Assembly: GCA_018712555.1 (NCBI GenBank)
Contig: DVGT01000007.1
Span: forward strand, 1 to 19,309
Direction: 5' to 3'
DNA from: Faecimorpha stercoravium
GTDB taxonomy: Bacteria; Bacillota; Clostridia; Lachnospirales; Bianqueaceae
DNA: 19,309 nucleotides
The notes under the pieces were generated by a model. That model did no database searches. It was given only the letters and a program-made list of their open reading frames with translations, and was not told where the DNA came from. This document shows, piece by piece, positions 1-6,027 of this stretch (its first letter is position 1; each line of letters starts with the position of its first letter). Made by a program: the position numbers and the translations under genes.

Positions 1-2
1 GA

Positions 3-47
3 AAAGTCGGGGATAGCATGGAATTCAAGTGGAGTGTGGTAGAATGA
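3..47 (+). CDS. possible C-terminal tail of an upstream gene (partial)
   Basis: Frame 3 is open from the left edge and reads KVGDSMEFKWSVVE before a TGA at 45-47. The composition looks like a real protein end, and a hairpin and a new promoter follow, which fits the end of a transcription unit. Only 14 residues are visible, so no family can be named and the frame could be chance. Confidence 0.25.
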   Translation, partial: KVGDSMEFKWSVVE

Positions 48-100
48 AGAAATGATATGCGATGGAATATGTGGGGATGGATATTGAAAAAAGAAGGGCT

Positions 101-137
101 CGCTGCAGGGGTTCTATTCTGCAACGACCCCAGTTTT
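101..137 (+). terminator. possible weak hairpin terminator
   Basis: Two mutually exclusive hairpins can be drawn. One pairs TGCAG (104-108) with CTGCA (119-123). The other pairs GGGGTT (108-113) with AA (123-124) plus CCCC (128-131) and is followed by TTTT at 134-137. The position between a possible gene end and a promoter suits a terminator, but both stems are short or bulged and the T-tract is only four bases. Confidence 0.3.
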
Positions 138-146
138 GGCGCTATC

Positions 147-176
147 TTGACACGGAGATGAGAGGTACGGTAGAAT
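147..176 (+). promoter_or_regulatory. sigma-A promoter for the GrpB-pyrophosphatase gene
   Basis: TTGACA at 147-152 matches the -35 consensus fully, and TAGAAT at 171-176 is one base from the -10 consensus, with an 18-base spacer. Transcription would start near 183, leaving a leader of about 100 bases before the ATG at 287. Confidence 0.6.
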
Positions 177-213
177 AGGCATGGCCCGACAGCATGCTAT
201 TGAGCCACGATCC

Positions 214-241
214 GAGTTTACCGCCAAAGGGCGGCAGACTC
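214..241 (+). promoter_or_regulatory. leader hairpin upstream of the GrpB-pyrophosphatase gene
   Basis: CCGCC (221-225) pairs with GGCGG (230-234) around an AAAG loop, and GAGT (214-217) can pair with ACTC (238-241) outside a 3x3 internal loop. It lies in the predicted mRNA leader, 34 bases upstream of the GGAGG at 275-279. No T-tract follows, so it is not an obvious terminator. I do not recognise a riboswitch class here. Confidence 0.35.
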
Positions 242-286
242 CGAAGGTCAAATACTATGGAAATGAAAAGAAGAGGAGGCAGACAT

Positions 287-1150
287 ATGATTGGACTTAA
301 ACGAGGCACCGTACAGCTGTACGATCATGATCCGGCGTGGGAAGAGGAAGCACGGAGGACCATACTACAGCTGCAGAATATTTTGGGAGATGTCATCACA
401 GATATTCAGCATGTCGGCAGTACATCGATACGTTCCATCAAAGCCAAGCCCATCATCGACATCATGGTGGCCGTAGACCGCTTCGAAGATATTTTAGCCT
501 TTGAAAAAACGCTCCGGGAGGCAGGGTTTTACTATCGCCCTGGAAATCTGCCGCATCAGCTTTTATTCGCATGTGGCAGCTATTATGATGGTTCAGGGGA
601 TTTACAGACGCATTTCATCCATGTCGTATTGACAAACAGTGCGGATCACATCAATTATATTAACTTTCGGGATTACATGAACAGTACCCCTTCTGCTGCT
701 AAAGAATATGAGCGTCTGAAGATCGCATTGGCGCAGGAAGCGCCCGCAGAGAATGGGAGGCAGAAGTATCTGGCGGGAAAGCATGATTTTATCGTTCGGA
801 TGCTGGCGAAAGCATTGGCGCACTCCTATCTCGGGAAAACAGTAGAGATCAGGATAGACCGCCCGCTGGGCAGCACGCATCCGTCACATCCCGACCTTGT
901 GTATCCCGTCAACTATGGTCATATTCCCGGTGTGATCGGCGGCGATGGGGAGGAATTGGATGTGTATCTTCTTGGGGTAGAAGAGCCGGTGGATACCTAC
1001 CTGGCGCCCATCATCGCGATGATACACCGTCACAACGATACTGAGGACAAGCTGGTAGCAGCGCCCGAAGGAAAACACTTCACGCGGGAGGAGATTGGGC
1101 AGGCCGTAGCGTTTCAGGAACAATATTACGAGAGTGAGGTCGAGACGTGA
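287..1150 (+). CDS. GrpB (UPF0157) / family-I inorganic pyrophosphatase-like fusion protein
   Basis: A 287-residue cytoplasmic protein with two domains. Residues 1-175 are a GrpB/UPF0157 nucleotidyltransferase-fold domain with the hallmark HVGSTS (42-47) and AKPIID (53-58). Residues about 182-287 resemble a family-I inorganic pyrophosphatase: YPVNYGHIP (206-214), DGEELD (220-225, matching the metal-binding DGDPxD block) and NDTEDKLVAAP (250-260, matching the ED-KLVAVP block). The start at 287 is chosen because AGAGGAGG (272-279) sits seven bases upstream. An in-frame ATG at 194 would add 31 residues unlike the family and has no clear ribosome binding site. The pyrophosphatase half is shorter than free enzymes (about 170 residues or more), so hydrolysis of pyrophosphate is plausible but unproven. 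The substrate of GrpB domains is generally unknown. The stop overlaps the next gene's GTG. Confidence 0.8.
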   Translation: MIGLKRGTVQLYDHDPAWEEEARRTILQLQNILGDVITDIQHVGSTSIRSIKAKPIIDIMVAVDRFEDILAFEKTLREAGFYYRPGNLPHQLLFACGSYYDGSGDLQTHFIHVVLTNSADHINYINFRDYMNSTPSAAKEYERLKIALAQEAPAENGRQKYLAGKHDFIVRMLAKALAHSYLGKTVEIRIDRPLGSTHPSHPDLVYPVNYGHIPGVIGGDGEELDVYLLGVEEPVDTYLAPIIAMIHRHNDTEDKLVAAPEGKHFTREEIGQAVAFQEQYYESEVET

Positions 1151-1362
1151 TCCGAAAAAACATACATAAAATCTTATATCTTTTTTCTATCATGCTGGGA
1201 ATCGCGTTCGTCATTCGATGTGGTATCGATTTTATAAATTACGACGCGACGAATTCCGCGCCGTTTTATGTGTTTGTAGTAGTGAACGCATTGGAATTTA
1301 TCCTCCCCTGCCTTCTTGTCTTCCTCGCCGCCAGGATTCTGAAGAAGAAACAGGAGGCTTGA
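1147..1362 (+). CDS. small two-helix membrane protein
   Basis: A 71-residue protein starting with GTG, which overlaps the preceding TGA (GTGA), with GAGG at 1136-1139 as ribosome binding site. Two hydrophobic segments are visible, about residues 8-24 and 41-63, the second ending in the basic RILKKKQEA tail. It is translationally coupled to the GrpB-pyrophosphatase gene. No family was recognised. Its stop codon lies inside the -35 box of the tetR promoter, so the pair ends exactly where the next transcription unit starts. Confidence 0.6.
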   Translation: MIRKNIHKILYLFSIMLGIAFVIRCGIDFINYDATNSAPFYVFVVVNALEFILPCLLVFLAARILKKKQEA

Positions 1363-1387
1363 CAACGTGTGGTCAATCGCGTATAAT
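1359..1387 (+). promoter_or_regulatory. perfect-consensus sigma-A promoter of tetR
   Basis: TTGACA at 1359-1364 and TATAAT at 1382-1387 are separated by exactly 17 bases, matching consensus at all twelve positions. The operator at 1390-1410 begins two bases after the -10 box and covers the expected start of transcription. This suits a strong promoter held down by its own repressor. Confidence 0.85.
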
Positions 1388-1389
1388 GA

Positions 1390-1410
1390 ATACATACCGA
1401 GAGAATGTAT
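1390..1410. promoter_or_regulatory. TetR operator, copy 1 (21-base imperfect palindrome)
   Basis: ATACAT (1390-1395) and ATGTAT (1405-1410) are inverted arms around nine bases. The reverse complement of this site matches 2104-2124 at 18 of 21 positions. Two such sites flanking tetR and preceding the exporter are the usual sign of the operator of the local repressor. Binding is inferred. Confidence 0.7.
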
Positions 1411-1425
1411 GGGAGGAGGAGAGAG

Positions 1426-2070
1426 ATGGCACGCAATAAATATCCGGAAATCACGGTGGAACGCATTTTGAATGCGGCGCAGCGTCTGTTTCTGGAGAAG
1501 GGATACGAGAACACTACGATTCAGGATATCGTGGATGCGCTGGGGGATCTGACCAAGGGCGCCATCTATCATCATTTCAAATCCAAAGAAGAGATTCTGG
1601 ATGCAGTCGGCGACAAGATGTTCTTCGAGAATAATCCGTTTGAGGCGGTGATGGATCGAAAGGACCTCAATGGGCTGCAGAAGCTGCAGGAAGCGATTCG
1701 TCTGAACCAATCCGATGAGAACCGGGTGAACCTTACGATTCAGAGTATACCGATCACGCAGAATCCGAGGATCCTGGTAGGCATGATTGAATCGAATCGA
1801 AGCATGCTGACGCCCTATTATCAGAAACTGTTGGAAGAGGGCAACCGAGATGGCTCTATTCACACAGAGTATGCGAAGGAGATTGCGGAACTGCTTCCAT
1901 TGATGACGAGCCTGTGGCTTTTGCCGGCGGTGTTTCCAGGAACCGTGGATGACATGCGGCGTAAGTTTCGTTTCATGGGAGAAATGCTGGAGAAGATGGG
2001 AGTTCCGCTGGTGGATGACAGCATTGCGGCATTGGTAGACGCGTTTTTTGACAAAGTTGCAGAAGAGTAA
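1426..2070 (+). CDS. TetR/AcrR-family transcriptional regulator
   Basis: A 214-residue DNA-binding repressor. The N-terminal helix-turn-helix spans about residues 10-57, with the typical ILNAAQRLFLEKGYENTT stretch, a recognition helix near TKGAIYHHF (43-51) and the following KSKEEIL. The C-terminal ligand/dimer domain (about 60-214) is diverged, as usual, so the inducer cannot be named. The start at 1426 is chosen over an ATG at 1405 because GGGAGGAGGA (1411-1420) directly precedes it and because 1405 lies in the operator. It is transcribed from a consensus promoter and probably represses itself and the MFS exporter 74 bases downstream through the paired 21-base operators. The length is normal for the family. 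Confidence 0.92.
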   Translation: MARNKYPEITVERILNAAQRLFLEKGYENTTIQDIVDALGDLTKGAIYHHFKSKEEILDAVGDKMFFENNPFEAVMDRKDLNGLQKLQEAIRLNQSDENRVNLTIQSIPITQNPRILVGMIESNRSMLTPYYQKLLEEGNRDGSIHTEYAKEIAELLPLMTSLWLLPAVFPGTVDDMRRKFRFMGEMLEKMGVPLVDDSIAALVDAFFDKVAEE

Positions 2071-2073
2071 AAT

Positions 2074-2099
2074 TGCCGAATACGGCAGTTTTATTTTTC
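2074..2099 (+). terminator. weak intrinsic terminator between tetR and the exporter
   Basis: TGCCG (2074-2078) pairs with CGGCA (2083-2087) around AATA, followed by GTTTTATTTTTC. The five-base-pair stem is short, so partial readthrough into the exporter gene is likely. It begins three bases after the tetR stop. Confidence 0.55.
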
Positions 2100-2103
2100 T
2101 CTT

Positions 2104-2124
2104 ATACATTCATTCGGTAGGTAT
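2104..2124. promoter_or_regulatory. TetR operator, copy 2, before the MFS gene
   Basis: Matches the reverse complement of 1390-1410 at 18 of 21 positions, differing at sites 9, 10 and 17. The outer arms ATAC/GTAT are kept. It lies seven bases upstream of the exporter's AAGGAGG. I could not find a good -35/-10 pair for a separate promoter here, so it may block readthrough from tetR or cover a weak promoter. Confidence 0.65.
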
Positions 2125-2144
2125 CTAAATGAAGGAGGAGACGC

Positions 2145-3380
2145 ATGAAAACCAAACTATTCACACGTAATTTTACTTTTTTAATCCTGGGACAGATCAG
2201 CTCGTTGTTCGGAAACTACACCCTGCGATTTGCCATGTCCATGTATGTATTGGAGCAGACGGGTTCCGCCTCCATTTTCGCGGGATTGCTGGCCCTGTCC
2301 ATGCTGCCGACCATTCTGCTTTCCCCTCTGGGAGGCATCCTGGCGGATCGTGCTAACCGCCGCAATATCATGGTGTTCCTTGATATAGGCAGCGGAATCG
2401 CCGTTCTGATCGGCTGTGCGGTCTTTTGGGGCGGATATGATCTTGTGGGAATCGGACTCCTGCTCATCCTGCTTTCGGTGTTGGGCGCGTTTGAGTCCCC
2501 CACGGTACAGGCTTGTATTCCCGCGATGTTATCAGAGAAGAATATTGTAAAAGGCAATGCGGCTGTGAACCAGGTATCGGCGATAGCCTCTTTGGTCACG
2601 CCATTTCTGGGAAGCGTTCTATATACCACGTTTGGGATCCTTCCCATATTCTATGGCGCCATGGCCTGTTTCTTTCTGACGGCTGGCTTTGAATGCTTTA
2701 TTCGGCTGGACTTTCGTAACCCCGATGACAGAACGGGGGTATGGACCATCATCCGAGAAGATTTCAAAGTGAGTATGCGATTTCTCGGCAAAGAACAGAC
2801 TGGTATACTGAAGCTCCTGCTGTTAGCCGCCGTGGTAAGCCTCTTCGTAGCAGGGACCCTGGTGGTGGGTTTTCCCTATTTGGTACGAACCGTATTAGGA
2901 CTATCGGCGGGATATTATGGTGCGGCAGAGAGCGCGATGGGAGTAGCCGCGATTCTGGGCGGCGTGATCGTGGGTGTATGGGCGAAAAAAATCCGGTTAC
3001 GGGATATGTTCGTCATCTTTTGTGTGTTTGGTATCTGCCTGATTCTAAGCGGGGCTGCGTTCCTGCTTCCTATAGGGAACACGGGACGTTACGTCGCCCT
3101 GCTGATCTTTTTCTGCATATGTCAGTTAGGCTGCAGCATCTTTTCTACCTATGCGATTTCTGTGATTCAGGCGCGCACTCCGGAATCCTTGATGGGCAAG
3201 GTCATGTCCTATGTTTTCACGCTATCGATGTGCGCGCAGCCTCTGGGGCAGATGATCTACGGCGTGCTCTTTGATCTTTTCTCGCAGAACGTCTATGGCG
3301 TGTTGATTCCCAGCGGGGTGATTGTCGGTTGTATCGGATGGGCCTCCCGGAGATTCTTTCGTACATTTGAGGAAACATAA
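2145..3380 (+). CDS. MFS drug-efflux type transporter
   Basis: A 411-residue integral membrane protein of the major facilitator superfamily, resembling the MFS_3 group that includes macrolide and siderophore exporters. About twelve hydrophobic segments are visible. The motif-A loop between helices 2 and 3 reads GGILADRANRR (63-73, D68 and R69 being the conserved pair). A second half with weaker symmetry begins around residue 215. AAGGAGG (2132-2138) fixes the ATG at 2145. Proton-driven export of a small toxic compound is expected from the family and from the adjacent TetR repressor with shared operators. The substrate is not predictable. The gene ends at a hairpin shared with the convergent operon. 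Confidence 0.9.
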   Translation: MKTKLFTRNFTFLILGQISSLFGNYTLRFAMSMYVLEQTGSASIFAGLLALSMLPTILLSPLGGILADRANRRNIMVFLDIGSGIAVLIGCAVFWGGYDLVGIGLLLILLSVLGAFESPTVQACIPAMLSEKNIVKGNAAVNQVSAIASLVTPFLGSVLYTTFGILPIFYGAMACFFLTAGFECFIRLDFRNPDDRTGVWTIIREDFKVSMRFLGKEQTGILKLLLLAAVVSLFVAGTLVVGFPYLVRTVLGLSAGYYGAAESAMGVAAILGGVIVGVWAKKIRLRDMFVIFCVFGICLILSGAAFLLPIGNTGRYVALLIFFCICQLGCSIFSTYAISVIQARTPESLMGKVMSYVFTLSMCAQPLGQMIYGVLFDLFSQNVYGVLIPSGVIVGCIGWASRRFFRTFEET

Positions 3381-3383
3381 AAA

Positions 3384-3420
3384 CACCGCGCAAAGGCAAC
3401 GCCGATGCGCGGTACTTAAT
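3384..3420. terminator. bidirectional terminator between convergent genes
   Basis: ACCGCGCA (3385-3392) pairs with TGCGCGGT (3406-3413). The 13-base loop holds a further GGC-AAC-GCC stem. Rightward it is followed by ACTTAATTTT. Leftward it is followed by GTTTTTATG, a better T-tract for the minus-strand operon, whose last stop is at 3422-3424. Confidence 0.75.
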
Positions 3421-3421
3421 T

Positions 3422-4687
3422 TTACACGGAAATCTTCACATTCTCGAAGCGAAGTCCCTTTACACTGGCAATGGAACCAAAGGTGCGGCTCGTGATCTCG
3501 ATATCGCGGAAGAGCAGGTTCTCGATAGGACGCTTCGCGTCCGTATCAATGGAGAAGGCCAGCGGCACCGTATGCCGACAGGATGCATCCACATAGGAAG
3601 TGACATTTTCTATGCAGACGTCCCGCAGGGTAGGCAGACCGATTTCCGGTGGCACATACTGGGAGAGAATGCGCCAATGTTCGGGAATCTCTCCGGTATA
3701 ATCATCGGGGATCTTGCAATAACTGAATTCCGGGAACCAGTTCAGCTGGAAGCTGAAGGGTTCACGCACATTTGTCATCTTCAGGTTTTCCACGCGCACA
3801 TTTTGGATCGTACCGCCGCGAGTGCGGGCAGACTTGATCCGAAAGCCGAAGGAAGCGCCGTCGAAGGTACAGTCATGGATATAAACGCTGCGGATCCCGC
3901 CGGACATATCGGAACCCAGGGTGATCCCTTCGCTGGGCGCCGTCAGATGACAATCGCAGATCTCGATGTTCTCACAGATCCGGTTCACACGAAGTCCGTC
4001 CGCGTCTCGGCCGGACTTGATGACGATGCCGTCATCATGACAGCTGATATGGCAACCCCTCACCAGGACTCGATTACAGGAGTCAATATCGATGCCGTCG
4101 GTACTGGGACCCAGGTTGCGGGCAATCGTGACATGATCGACCAGAATATCCGTGGAATAGTAGAGATGGATATTCCAGAAGCCGGAACGTTCGCAGTGAA
4201 AATCCCGTAATGTCACGTTCCTGCAATTTCCGATCAGGATGGCCTGGGGACGGAAGCAGTCATAGTCCACGGCCCAGCGCAGATTGCTCGGATATTCCCG
4301 CAGCATGCCGCCTTGATGATTGTCCTCGGGAGGTCCCCAGAACTTATACCACCAGTATTCGCCCTGGCCGTCAATGGTACCTTCACCGCAGATAGTCAGA
4401 TTCTCACAGTGCTGCGCATTGATGAGTCCCGCGGGCCAATAGGTCAGCTCGATGCCGGCCACACGAGAGGGCAGCGGGGGGTAGGCCGCATCATCTACCA
4501 CGCCCAGGATCACAGCATCCTTGCTGAGTTCCAGCGTCATATTCGATTTCAGGAAGAGGGATCCTGTCAGATAGGTGCCGGCAGGAATCACCAGCGTACC
4601 GCCAGTAGGAACCGCATCGATCGCCTGCTGCAGAAACGAAGTACAGAGGGTCTTGCCGTCAGCATAGGGAGCAAAATCAAAATTCAT
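3422..4687 (-). CDS. glycoside hydrolase family 28 protein (polygalacturonase-like), copy A
   Basis: A 421-residue right-handed beta-helix enzyme of GH28, a family of inverting hydrolases of galacturonic acid linkages in pectin. Visible motifs are STDGID (195-200, the family's NTDG block), HDD (217-219, the paired catalytic aspartates), SEGITLGS (252-259) where most members have GHG, and RIK (283-285). The usual catalytic-site histidine is thus replaced, apparently by E253. There is no signal peptide, so the enzyme should act in the cytoplasm on imported oligosaccharides, probably as an exo-enzyme. The ATG at 4687 follows AAGGAGGT, which overlaps the stop of the upstream paralog (TAAGGAGGT). 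Last gene of the leftward operon. The exact substrate (homogalacturonan or rhamnogalacturonan oligomers) is not determined. Confidence 0.88.
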   Translation of the reverse strand: MNFDFAPYADGKTLCTSFLQQAIDAVPTGGTLVIPAGTYLTGSLFLKSNMTLELSKDAVILGVVDDAAYPPLPSRVAGIELTYWPAGLINAQHCENLTICGEGTIDGQGEYWWYKFWGPPEDNHQGGMLREYPSNLRWAVDYDCFRPQAILIGNCRNVTLRDFHCERSGFWNIHLYYSTDILVDHVTIARNLGPSTDGIDIDSCNRVLVRGCHISCHDDGIVIKSGRDADGLRVNRICENIEICDCHLTAPSEGITLGSDMSGGIRSVYIHDCTFDGASFGFRIKSARTRGGTIQNVRVENLKMTNVREPFSFQLNWFPEFSYCKIPDDYTGEIPEHWRILSQYVPPEIGLPTLRDVCIENVTSYVDASCRHTVPLAFSIDTDAKRPIENLLFRDIEITSRTFGSIASVKGLRFENVKISV

Positions 4688-4699
4688 GGGAGCACCTCC

Positions 4700-6013
4700 T
4701 TAGAGTCCGGGAGCCAGAGGATCGTCCTCGGACGGATGTAAGTTCTGACACACATCTACGCACACATGATCCAGTTCCCAGTCCTCTATGTGGCAGATGG
4801 ATCCAAATTCATAGGCCTGGATCGCGATATTCTTCATACGCACATCGCGGATGGGCTTTTCGGGATAGGCATTGATGAGAAATGCATAGGACTTTCCGGT
4901 ATAATCCGGTGTCAGAGAAGCCTTCACATCCGCGATATCCAGCCCTCGGACTTCCGGCATGCCCTGTTCTTCGGAGACCGGAGCGGAGAGAACTTTCCAG
5001 TGATCCGGCACTTCCCCGGTATAGTCGACGGGAATCTCACAGTAACTATAGGAAGGATTCCAATTCAGGTCGAAGCTGAAGGGTTCGCGTACATTCGTCA
5101 TCTGGAGGTTCCGCACCTTGATATTCTCAATCAATCCGCCGCGGGTATGGGCAGATTTGATGCGAAAACCGCAGGAAGTGCTGTGATAGCGGCAATCGTG
5201 GATATAGACATTGCGAATGCCGCCGGAGGTTTCAGACCCCAGGGTGATACCGGCGCCCAGACCCAGGTCGCAATCATAGATCTCGACATTTTCACAGACG
5301 CGGTTGACACGCAGACCATCCGCGTCCCGACCGGATTTCACGCAGATGCTGTCGTCATTACAGGTGATATGACAACGGCGGATCACAGCGCCGTTACAGG
5401 AGTCGATGTCGATCCCGTCGGTACTGGGACCGGCGTTTTGTCCCACCGAGACATGCTCCACCAGAAGATCTTCACTGTAACACAGATGGATATTCCAGAA
5501 GGGGGAGCGGCGAGAGACTAGGCCACTGATCGTCACATGTTTCGAACGATAGACAATCACATTTCTGGGACGCGTACAGTCATAATCCACGGCCCAACGC
5601 AGCCCCTTCGGCGTGTAGACCCCTCGCATGCCGCCCAGGCGATCCTGTCCCCAGTACTTGTCCCACCAATATTCTCCTTGCCCATCGACGGTGCCTCCGC
5701 CACAGATCTTCACATTCTCGGCATCTCGCACGTTCAGAAGACCTGCGGGCCAGACCATCTCGATCCCCGCTACACGAGTGGGTACCATAGGGTAGGCGGA
5801 CTCATCCACCACACCCAGCAGCGTGGCATCCTCGGGGAGCTCCAGCGTCATATTGGATTTCAAGAAGAGAGAGCCTGTCAGATACGTGCCTGCGGGAAAA
5901 CGGAGCGTTCCCGACACGGCAGAAGCGGCGTCGATCGCCTTTTGCAGTGCCTCAGTACAGAGTGTGCTGCCATCAGGCACTGCGCCAAAATCTAATGGAT
6001 TTAAGACTTGCAT
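4700..6013 (-). CDS. glycoside hydrolase family 28 protein (polygalacturonase-like), copy B
   Basis: A 437-residue GH28 enzyme and a clear paralog of the gene downstream. They share the opening TLCT...QKAIDA region, SGTLRFPAGTYLTGSLFLKS-like and GQGEYWW segments, and all active-site blocks. Motifs are STDGID (197-202), NDD (219-221), GAGITLGS (253-260) with alanine at the place of the GHG histidine, and RIK (284-286). A tail of about 15 residues (PSEDDPLAPGL) is absent from copy A. There is no signal peptide, so a cytoplasmic role is expected. The start at 6013 follows TAAGGAGGA, in which the stop of the upstream gene is part of the ribosome binding site. The pair probably splits related but different galacturonide linkages. 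Confidence 0.88.
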   Translation of the reverse strand: MQVLNPLDFGAVPDGSTLCTEALQKAIDAASAVSGTLRFPAGTYLTGSLFLKSNMTLELPEDATLLGVVDESAYPMVPTRVAGIEMVWPAGLLNVRDAENVKICGGGTVDGQGEYWWDKYWGQDRLGGMRGVYTPKGLRWAVDYDCTRPRNVIVYRSKHVTISGLVSRRSPFWNIHLCYSEDLLVEHVSVGQNAGPSTDGIDIDSCNGAVIRRCHITCNDDSICVKSGRDADGLRVNRVCENVEIYDCDLGLGAGITLGSETSGGIRNVYIHDCRYHSTSCGFRIKSAHTRGGLIENIKVRNLQMTNVREPFSFDLNWNPSYSYCEIPVDYTGEVPDHWKVLSAPVSEEQGMPEVRGLDIADVKASLTPDYTGKSYAFLINAYPEKPIRDVRMKNIAIQAYEFGSICHIEDWELDHVCVDVCQNLHPSEDDPLAPGL

Positions 6014-6027
6014 GATGTGATTCCTCC

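Noticed and set aside
194..286. N-terminal extension of the GrpB-pyrophosphatase protein from ATG 194
   Set aside because: The 31 residues are unlike the family and the leader hairpin lies inside. A strong ribosome binding site marks 287.
2048..2053. TTGACA near the tetR end as a -35 box for the exporter
   Set aside because: The only TAAAAT (2068-2073) is 14 bases away, too close, and it precedes the terminator hairpin.
1174..2109. 311-codon minus-strand open frame across tetR
   Set aside because: It covers the tetR promoter, operator and coding region. Its protein is rich in His, Arg and Ile without any motif.
3572..4741. Long plus-strand open frames opposite the GH28 genes
   Set aside because: They mirror the minus-strand GH28 genes, lack ribosome binding sites and show no family motifs. 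The GH28 frames contain full active-site blocks.
4766..5995. Plus-strand open frames of 251 and 152 codons opposite GH28 copy B
   Set aside because: Antisense shadows caused by the low stop-codon density of the repetitive beta-helix gene.
3422..6013. The two GH28 genes as a recent duplication or repeat
   Set aside because: They are homologous, but the proteins differ at many positions and in their tails. This is an old duplication, not a direct repeat.
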